Source: Myxococcus stipitatus DSM 14675 (lineage in GTDB: Bacteria; Myxococcota; Myxococcia; Myxococcales; Myxococcaceae). Taken from it: DNA of 64,000 bases. The first letter of the stretch is position 1, and every line of letters starts with the position of its first letter. Below the pieces are notes generated by a model. It worked only from the letters and a program-made list of their open reading frames with translations, did no database searches and was not told where the DNA came from. Made by a program: the position numbers and the translations under genes. This document shows positions 58,056 to 64,000 of this stretch, one piece after another. The DNA lies in NCBI RefSeq assembly GCF_000331735.1, contig NC_020126.1:7071501-7135500 (forward strand). The letters are read 5' to 3'.

Positions 58056-61000
58056 GTGTTCGTCGACTTCTTCATCCGCAGACCCGTCTTCGCCATCGTC
58101 TGCTCCATCCTGCTGACGCTGGTGGGGGCCATCGCCATCCCCACGCTGCCCATCTCCCAGTACCCGGACCTGGCTCCACCCCAGGTGACGGTGACGGCGA
58201 CCTACGTGGGCGCCAGCGCCGAAGTCGTGGAGAGCGCCGTCACCATCCCCATCGAGCAGGAGCTCAATGGCGTGGAGGGCATGCGCTACATCACCTCCAC
58301 CAGCAGCAACGACGGCACCAGTCAAATCACCGTCACCTTCGAGGCCACGCGCGACATCGAGGTCGCCGCCGTCGACGTGCAGAACCGCGTCAGCCGCGCC
58401 GCCGCCCGCCTGCCCGCGCAGGTGAACCAGACGGGCATCGTCGTCAACAAGGCCTCCAGCCAGATGCTGTTGACCGTGGGCTTGTCCAGCCCGGACAACC
58501 GCTACGACGCCAAGTTCCTCAGCAACTACGCCGACGTGAATCTCAAGGACGCCATCAAGCGCGTGCGCGGCGTCGGCGAGGTGCGCATCTTCGGCGAGCG
58601 CAAGTTCTCCATGCGCCTGTGGCTGGACCCGACGGAGCTGGCGCGCCGCAAGCTCACCCCGCAGGACGTGACGCGCGCGCTCCAGGAGCAGAACCTCCAG
58701 GTGGCCGCGGGCCAGGTGGGCCAGCCGCCCTCCAGCGAGGAGCAGCCCTACCAGCTCGCGGTCCGCGCGCGCGGCCGGCTGGTGGAGCCGGAGGAGTTCG
58801 GCGAGATCATCCTGATGCGCGACGCGACGGGAAAGAGCGTGCGCGTGAAGGACGTGGGCCGCGTGGAGATGGGCGCGGAGAGCTACGGCACGCTCTTGCG
58901 CTTCAACGGGAAGACGGGCGTGGGTCTCGCCGTGTTCCAGCTCCCCACCGCCAACGCGCTCGATGTGCGCGACGGTGTCTTCAAGGAGCTCGACCGCCTG
59001 TCGCAGCAGTTCCCTCCGGGCATGACGTACCAGACGGGCACGGACACGACGCTCGCGGTGCGCGCGTCCATCCATGAGGTGCTCAAGACGCTGGTGGAGG
59101 CCATCGCCCTCGTCATCCTGGTCATCTTCCTGTTCCTGCACGGCTGGCGCAGCGTGCTCATCACCGCCTTCACCCTGCCCGTCTCGCTGGTGGGGACGTT
59201 CGCCTTCGTCCAGTTGATGGGCTTCTCCATCAACACCCTCACCCTCTTCGGACTCACGCTGGCCACGGGCCTGGTGGTCGACGACGCCATCGTCGTCATC
59301 GAGAACATCGAGCGACTGATGGTGGAGCGGCGGCTGTCACCCCGACAGGCCGCGCGCGAGGGCATGAAGGAAGTGGCGGGCGCGGTGATTGCCATCTCCA
59401 TCGTGCTGGTGGCGGTGTTCGTCCCGGTGGCCCTCTTCCCCGGCACCACGGGCGCCATCTACCGGCAGTTCGCGCTCACCATCGCCGCGTCCGTGGCGCT
59501 CTCCACGTTCTGCGCGCTGACGCTCACGCCCGCGCTGAGCGCCCGGATGCTCAAGCACCACCCCGGTGAGAAGTGGGTGTTCTTCCGCTGGGTGGACAAG
59601 GTGCTGGACGCGACGCGCTCCCTGTATGGACGGAGCCTGCGCGTGTTCCTCAAGCGCCCCCTCATCGTGCTGGTGGCGTTCCTCGCGTGCATCGCCGCCA
59701 CGGTGGCGCTGTTCCGCATGGCGCCCACGGCCTTCATCCCCGACGAGGACCAGGGCTACGTCATCATCTCCATCCAGGGCCCGGAGGGCATGTCACTGGC
59801 CCAGTCGGAGAAGGTGCTGGCCCAGGTGGAGGAGGTCCTCAAGGCGCAGCCGGAGGTTCGCGCCATGTTCGCCATCGGCGGGTTCTCCTTCCAGGGCTCG
59901 GGTCCGAACCTGGCGACGGTGTTCTCCAGCCTCGTGCCGTGGGAGGAGCGCCCCGGCAAGAACCAGACGGTGGCGGCGATGGTGGAGCGGCTGCGTGGCC
60001 CGCTGAGCAAGATTGGCGGCGCGCGTGTCATCCCCTTCCAGCCTCCCGCCATCCGCGGCGTCGGCAGCGTCGGCGGCTTCCAGTTCATCGTCGAGGACGC
60101 CGCCGGAACGCGCACCCTCGACGAGCTCGCGACGGCCACGCAGGAGCTGGTGGCGAAGGGCAACGCCGACGGACGGCTGCGCGGCGTGCTCACCGCCTTC
60201 AACGCGGACACGCCGCTGTTGGATGTGGAGGTGGACCGCCAGAAGGCGAAGGCGCTCGGCATCCCCATCGAGCAGATCTTCGGGACGCTGCAGGTCTACA
60301 TGGGCAGCCAGTACGTCAACGACTTCAACTACGCCAACCGCACCTACCGCGTGTACCTCCAGGCCGAGCAGCAGTTCCGCGACAGCCCGCAGGATATCGG
60401 CTCGTTCTACGTGCGCAGCGAGAGCGGGGAGATGATTCCGCTCGAGTCGGTGGTGAAGGTGACGCCCACGGTGTCCGCGCAGGTCATCCGTCACTACAAC
60501 CTGTTCCGCTCTGCGGAGGTCAACGGCGCGCCCGCGCCGGGTGTCTCCTCCGGTCAGGCCATGCAGGCCATGCAGACCCTGGCGGCGGAGAACCTGCCGC
60601 AGGGCATGACGGGCGAGTGGACGGGCATCAGCCTGGAGCAGCAGGAGAGCGGTGGGCAGACGCTCATCATCTTCGGCCTGGGTCTGCTGTTCGTGTTCCT
60701 GGTGCTGGCGGCGCAGTACGAGAGCTTCAGCCTCCCGTTCGTCATCATCCTCTCCGTCCCGCTGGCCATCATGGGCGCGCTGGGCATGCAGCTCCTGCGC
60801 GGCTATGCCAACGACGTGTTCTGCCAGGTGGGTCTGGTGATGCTGGTGGGTCTTGCCAGCAAGAACGCCATCCTCATCGTGGAGTTCGCGGAGCAGCTGA
60901 GGGAGAGCGGCAAGAGCGCCCTGGACGCGGTCATCGAAGCGTCCGAGGTCCGCCTGCGGCCCATCCTGATGACCTCCATCGCGTTCCTCCTGGGCGTCGT

Positions 61001-61199
61001 GCCGCTGATGACGGCGCAGGGCGCGGGCGCGGCGGCGCGCAACTCGCTGGGCACGGCGGTCTTCGGCGGCATGCTGGTGTCCACCATCGTCAACCTCATC
61101 TTCATCCCAGGCCTGTACGTGCTGATGCAGAAGGTGCGCGGCGAGGCCCGGCGCGAGGTCACGGAGGACGACGCTCCCGCGCCTGCCCACGCGCCGTGA
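58056..61199 (+). CDS. RND (HAE1) multidrug efflux transporter
   Basis: 1047 residues from GTG 58056. Inner-membrane proton-driven pump: FFIRRPVFAIVCSILLTLVG at TM1, TM4 with the paired proton-relay Asp in GLVVDDAIVVIENIE, and TM10 with Lys in LVGLASKNAILIVEFAEQL. The two large periplasmic loops are complete. AGGG lies about 11 nt before the start. Third gene of the efflux operon; substrate range unknown. Confidence 0.95.
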   Translation: MFVDFFIRRPVFAIVCSILLTLVGAIAIPTLPISQYPDLAPPQVTVTATYVGASAEVVESAVTIPIEQELNGVEGMRYITSTSSNDGTSQITVTFEATRDIEVAAVDVQNRVSRAAARLPAQVNQTGIVVNKASSQMLLTVGLSSPDNRYDAKFLSNYADVNLKDAIKRVRGVGEVRIFGERKFSMRLWLDPTELARRKLTPQDVTRALQEQNLQVAAGQVGQPPSSEEQPYQLAVRARGRLVEPEEFGEIILMRDATGKSVRVKDVGRVEMGAESYGTLLRFNGKTGVGLAVFQLPTANALDVRDGVFKELDRLSQQFPPGMTYQTGTDTTLAVRASIHEVLKTLVEAIALVILVIFLFLHGWRSVLITAFTLPVSLVGTFAFVQLMGFSINTLTLFGLTLATGLVVDDAIVVIENIERLMVERRLSPRQAAREGMKEVAGAVIAISIVLVAVFVPVALFPGTTGAIYRQFALTIAASVALSTFCALTLTPALSARMLKHHPGEKWVFFRWVDKVLDATRSLYGRSLRVFLKRPLIVLVAFLACIAATVALFRMAPTAFIPDEDQGYVIISIQGPEGMSLAQSEKVLAQVEEVLKAQPEVRAMFAIGGFSFQGSGPNLATVFSSLVPWEERPGKNQTVAAMVERLRGPLSKIGGARVIPFQPPAIRGVGSVGGFQFIVEDAAGTRTLDELATATQELVAKGNADGRLRGVLTAFNADTPLLDVEVDRQKAKALGIPIEQIFGTLQVYMGSQYVNDFNYANRTYRVYLQAEQQFRDSPQDIGSFYVRSESGEMIPLESVVKVTPTVSAQVIRHYNLFRSAEVNGAPAPGVSSGQAMQAMQTLAAENLPQGMTGEWTGISLEQQESGGQTLIIFGLGLLFVFLVLAAQYESFSLPFVIILSVPLAIMGALGMQLLRGYANDVFCQVGLVMLVGLASKNAILIVEFAEQLRESGKSALDAVIEASEVRLRPILMTSIAFLLGVVPLMTAQGAGAAARNSLGTAVFGGMLVSTIVNLIFIPGLYVLMQKVRGEARREVTEDDAPAPAHAP

Positions 61200-61218
61200 G
61201 CAGCCAGCCGGAGGCCTT

Positions 61219-61285
61219 GGAAGCGGTGCTCCCGCTTCCAGCCCCGGCACGACCCGACTTCTTACCGGGGCGGCTCGCGCCCCGG
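61219..61285 (+). terminator. Two GC hairpins after the efflux operon
   Basis: GGAAGCGG-TGCTC-CCGCTTCC (61219-61239) and CCGGGGCG-GCTCG-CGCCCCGG (61265-61285), both perfect 8-bp stems. Neither has a T-tract, so they may only slow polymerase or stabilise the 3' end. They lie in the gene-free stretch 61200-61616. Confidence 0.45.
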
Positions 61286-61407
61286 GGCTTCTGAGTGTCG
61301 CAAGTCCCTGGAAACGTTGGGCTCTTCCAGCCCCAAGGAAGCGGCACGCGCCCTGCTAAGTCCTCTGGCGACGCCCACCACGGCACAGAGTGGAGGGCGG
61401 GCGGTAT

Positions 61408-61482
61408 GGGCGGCGGGCAGGTCGGGGCAGCACGGGCGGCGGGTAGGTCGGGGCAGGAGCGGTACGGGCGGCGGCGGCGGGA
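61408..61482. repeat. Imperfect 26-bp GC-rich tandem repeat
   Basis: Unit GGGCGGCGGGCAGGTCGGGG plus CAGCAC occurs at 61408-61433, again with small changes from 61434, and a third partial copy (GGGCGGCGGCGGCGG) from about 61466. It sits in the gene-free region between the efflux operon and the glutaminase gene. No coding frame of quality runs through it. Confidence 0.5.
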
Positions 61483-61616
61483 CGGACGGGCGAGTCACAG
61501 CAGCGAAGTGGCTGGACTGCTTCGCCATGGGACGGCTCGGGCGTGAAGGATGGGCGGTGGGGGCCGGTCCTCGGCGGAAGAGCATCTCCACGAGGACCGG
61601 TTTCGCGTTTCCGCCC

Positions 61617-62531
61617 TCAGAACACCGAGAGCCCGGTCAGCGTCGTGAATCGGTCCAGGGCTTCCACACCGGCAACCGAGTTGCCGTGCGAGTCGAGCCC
61701 CGGGCCCCAGACACACAGGCCACAGCGATTGGGGATGACGGCGATGATGCCGCCTCCGACGCCGCTCTTGCAGGGCAGGCCCACGCGGTACGCGAACTCT
61801 CCCGCGGCGTCGTAGGTGCCGCAGGTGAGCATCACCGCGTTGACCTGCTTGGCCTGGCTGCGCGAGAGCAAGCGCGTCCCGCCCGCCGTCCGCCCATGCC
61901 TCGCGAGGAAGCCGCACGCCCGCGCGAGGTCCGCGCAGCTCATCGACAGCGAGCATTGCCAGAAGTAGTGCTCCAGGACGAGGGGCACCGGGTTCTCGAT
62001 GTTGCCGTAGCTCTTCATGAAGTGCGCGAGCGCGGCGTTGCGGTGGCCGTGCTCCGCTTCCGACGCGGCGACCACCGCATCGAAGTCCACGGCCGGGTTG
62101 CCGCTCTCCGCGCGGAGGAAGTCGCGCACCGCGCCCCGCGAGTCCCCCGTGAGGCTGAGCAGCCGGTCCGTCATGACCAGGGCCCCCGCGTTGATGAAGG
62201 GGTTGCGCGGCACGCCCTGCTCGTACTCGAGCTGCACCAGGGAGTTGAACGGATTGCCGGAGGGCTCCTTGCCCACCCTGCGCCAGATGGCGTCCCCGTC
62301 GCGTGACAGCGTCAGCGCGAGCGCGAACACCTTGGAGATGCTCTGCACGGAGAAGGGCATGCGCCAATCCCCCACGCCGAAGACGTCTCCGTCGACGGTC
62401 GCGAGCGCCATGCCGAAGCGCGAAGGGTCCACCGAGGCCAGGGCGGGGATGTAGTTCGCCACGCGCCCCTGCCCCACCACGGGCCGCACCGCCGCCATCA
62501 CTTCATCGAGAATCGCCTGAAAGTCGTGCAT
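61617..62531 (-). CDS. glsA: Glutaminase (GlsA/GlsB family)
   Basis: 304 residues, the usual family length. Hydrolyses glutamine to glutamate and ammonia by a serine beta-lactamase-like mechanism with S64-x-x-K67 (QSISKVFALAL). Other blocks: GRVANYIPALASVDPSRFG, GNPFNSLVQLEYEQGVPRNP, FINAGALVMTDRLL and CKSGVGGGIIAVIP. ATG 62531 is chosen although the frame extends much further; the longer part is low-complexity Arg/Pro-rich. Confidence 0.95.
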   Translation of the reverse strand: MHDFQAILDEVMAAVRPVVGQGRVANYIPALASVDPSRFGMALATVDGDVFGVGDWRMPFSVQSISKVFALALTLSRDGDAIWRRVGKEPSGNPFNSLVQLEYEQGVPRNPFINAGALVMTDRLLSLTGDSRGAVRDFLRAESGNPAVDFDAVVAASEAEHGHRNAALAHFMKSYGNIENPVPLVLEHYFWQCSLSMSCADLARACGFLARHGRTAGGTRLLSRSQAKQVNAVMLTCGTYDAAGEFAYRVGLPCKSGVGGGIIAVIPNRCGLCVWGPGLDSHGNSVAGVEALDRFTTLTGLSVF

Positions 62532-62662
62532 CGCGCGCCCGTCCACCGTGGGCGTGGATGATAGCCGCGAGACCCGGCCCGCCCCACCCGCATCTTTCGC
62601 GGGACGCAGCCCCCGAAGGAGGTCCGACGAGTGCTTGCCCGAAGGCCGTGGCGGCTGCCGCG

Positions 62663-63409
62663 TCAGCGGGCGTCGTGGAAGATGATGCCCACGGTGTGGC
62701 GATGCCCGGCGCGGATGCGGCTGACGCCGTGGCGCATGTTGACGCGATAGGTGCCGCGCGTTCCCTGCACGGGCCGATGGTGGACGGGGAAGATGACGCC
62801 ATCCCCCTGACGCAGGGGCACCACCTCCGCGCGGGACTGCATGCGCGGGCGCTGCTCGGTGAGCACGAACTCGCCTCCCGTGAAGTCGCGCTCCGGCTCC
62901 GACAGGAGGAAGGCCACCTGGAGGGGAAACACCTCGTCGCCGTAGAGGTCCTGGTGGAGGCAGTTGTAGTCCCCCTCGCCGTACTGGAGCAGCAACGGGG
63001 TGGGCCGGAGCTGCTCGGCTTGATGGCACCGCTGGAGATAGGCCTCGTGGGTCTCCGGATAGCGCGTGTCGATGCGCATCGCTTCGTTCCACCGGTTCGC
63101 GATGGAGGACAGGGCCGGATAGAGCCCGTGTCGCAACCGCGCGATGACGTCGGGGAGCGGATAGGCGAAGTACTTGTACTCCCCTCGCCCGAAGCCGTGC
63201 CTCGACATGACGACGCGACTGCGGAACGGCGCCTCCGACGCGTAGAGCCCGGCGAGCGCCGAGCACTCGTCAGGCGTCAACATCGCGCCCAGGCTCGCAC
63301 AGCCTCGCGCGTCCAGCTCGGAGGAAAGGGCCGTCCAGTCGAGTGACTCCAGCCGCTCCTCGATGGAGGGCCCTCGCACCGCCCGCTTCACACGCGCCGG
63401 TGCGCTCAT
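62663..63409 (-). CDS. 2-oxoglutarate/Fe(II)-dependent oxygenase
   Basis: 248 residues; ATG 63409 follows GGGAGGG 7 nt upstream. Double-stranded beta-helix dioxygenase of the prolyl-4-hydroxylase-like class. Iron ligands H152 and D154 (CLHQDLYGD) and H227 (MRHGVSRI); Arg237 (GHRHTVG) would bind 2-oxoglutarate. FTGGEFVLTEQRP is typical of the class. Substrate unknown. Lies 131 bp upstream of the glutaminase gene on the same strand. Confidence 0.9.
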   Translation of the reverse strand: MSAPARVKRAVRGPSIEERLESLDWTALSSELDARGCASLGAMLTPDECSALAGLYASEAPFRSRVVMSRHGFGRGEYKYFAYPLPDVIARLRHGLYPALSSIANRWNEAMRIDTRYPETHEAYLQRCHQAEQLRPTPLLLQYGEGDYNCLHQDLYGDEVFPLQVAFLLSEPERDFTGGEFVLTEQRPRMQSRAEVVPLRQGDGVIFPVHHRPVQGTRGTYRVNMRHGVSRIRAGHRHTVGIIFHDAR

Positions 63410-63560
63410 GGCCGGGCCCTCCCGCTGAATCCTTGTCCGCTCCGCATGCCCTGCTCCCTTCCGCACGAGGCCCCTCACGAAGTGGCCCGGTAGACCCAGG
63501 AGATGACGCAGCGCAGGTGGGATTGCGACCCGGATGTTGCGGTGACCGAAGCGCCGCGAC

Positions 63561-64000
63561 TCAGCGCGGCGTCACCTTGAGCAGCCGTCCGTTGCGCTCG
63601 TCGGTGAGCAGGTAGAGCGCGCCCTCGGGGCCCTGGACGACTTCGCGGATGCGCGAGTCCTGGTCCAGGAGCAACCGCTCCTCTCCCACGACGCGGTCGT
63701 TCTTGAGGACCAGCCGCACCAGCGCCTGGCTGGACAGGCCGCCGATGAAGACGTTGCCCTTCCACTCCGGGAAGAGGTCCCCCGAGTAGATGGTCATGCC
63801 CGAGGGCGAAATCACCGGGTCCCAGTAATACACGGGCTGCTCCATGCCCGGCCCCTGCGTGGACTTGTGGATGCGCGCGCCCGAGTACTCCTCGCCATAG
63901 CCGATGGTCGGCCAGCCGTAGTCCTTGCCCGCCTCGACGAGGTTGAGCTCGTCGCCCCCGCGCGGCCCCATCTCCACCTCCCAGAGGCGATGACGGCTGT
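63561..64000 (-). CDS. PQQ-dependent aldose/sorbosone-type sugar dehydrogenase, 3' part
   Basis: Only the C-terminal 146 residues are in the window; the frame is open at position 64000. RLWEVEMGPRGGDELNLVE followed by DYGWPTIGYGEEYSG is the signature of soluble glucose/sorbosone dehydrogenases (YliI-like), which are beta-propellers using PQQ in the periplasm. The protein ends with REVVQGPEGALYLLTDERNG and RLLKVTPR. Signal peptide and PQQ ligands lie outside the window. Confidence 0.92.
   Translation of the reverse strand, partial: SRHRLWEVEMGPRGGDELNLVEAGKDYGWPTIGYGEEYSGARIHKSTQGPGMEQPVYYWDPVISPSGMTIYSGDLFPEWKGNVFIGGLSSQALVRLVLKNDRVVGEERLLLDQDSRIREVVQGPEGALYLLTDERNGRLLKVTPR

Noticed and set aside
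1..64000. Search for insertion sequences, integrases, phage genes or CRISPR arrays
   Set aside because: None seen; no transposase motifs, no att-like repeats beside the tRNA-Leu, no regularly spaced direct repeats.

Overview
High-GC chromosomal DNA that reads as a myxobacterium (Myxococcaceae/Archangiaceae type). The signs are strong G/C third-position bias, many GTG starts, sigma-54 enhancer-binding proteins, a delta-60-repeat lipoprotein, a bacterial mevalonate gene block and large TPR-CHAT proteins. No transposase, integrase, phage gene or CRISPR array was seen. Both window edges cut genes: a response regulator at the left and a sugar dehydrogenase at the right.

Layout. (1) 1-6.0 kb: RNA-repair locus. 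rtcB and rtcA run leftward from a near-consensus sigma-54 promoter and diverge from their activator rtcR. A small Cys-rich gene and an NtrC-type response regulator follow rtcA. A 55-nt structured element lies between rtcB and rtcA. (2) 6.1-8.35 kb: an exported beta-rich protein and an M24 peptidase lipoprotein, convergent. (3) 8.6-13.4 kb: ECF sigma factor, then a zinc-finger anti-sigma/TM/TPR/CHAT protein, then a 60-codon gene, closed by an intrinsic terminator; a Pro-rich small gene lies upstream. (4) 13.5-18.0 kb: exported TPR-like protein, aspartic-protease-like lipoprotein, zinc alcohol dehydrogenase. (5) 18.0-21.6 kb: a second, paralogous ECF sigma/CHAT pair. (6) 21.8-29 kb: orphan histidine kinase, EamA transporter, a hypothetical gene coupled to a DTW-domain tRNA enzyme, a DsbD-thioredoxin fusion and an SPFH coiled-coil protein. 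(7) 29.1-34.7 kb: iscS-iscU-iscA-hscB-hscA-fdx without iscR, then tRNA-Leu(CAG). (8) 34.7-38.7 kb: flippase-like membrane protein, alkaline-phosphatase-superfamily enzyme and an Omp85-type barrel. (9) 38.7-44.1 kb: five mevalonate/isoprenoid genes. (10) 44.3-51.6 kb: DsrE-like gene, then an iron locus (TonB receptor, delta-60 lipoprotein, two Fur-box-like sites, imelysin-like lipoprotein, HTTM protein). (11) 51.7-55.4 kb: M48 protease, stand-alone E2-type acyltransferase domain, coiled-coil protein, MarR regulator. (12) 55.5-61.2 kb: TolC/MFP/RND efflux operon. (13) 61.6-64 kb: glutaminase, 2OG-Fe(II) oxygenase, PQQ-type sugar dehydrogenase.

The most unusual content is the pair of ECF sigma/CHAT modules. 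In both, the sigma stop and the next start overlap as ATGA. The second protein carries a ZAS zinc finger (C5, H27, C31, C34 in both), one transmembrane helix and a TPR region ending in a CHAT protease domain with an intact His/Cys dyad. The topology implied is a cytoplasmic sigma clamp joined to a periplasmic caspase-like protease. This resembles, in one chain, the TPR-CHAT protease/sigma-inhibitor logic known from type III-E CRISPR (Csx29/Csx30/RpoE), but no CRISPR component is present. Whether this exact architecture has been described cannot be judged from sequence alone.
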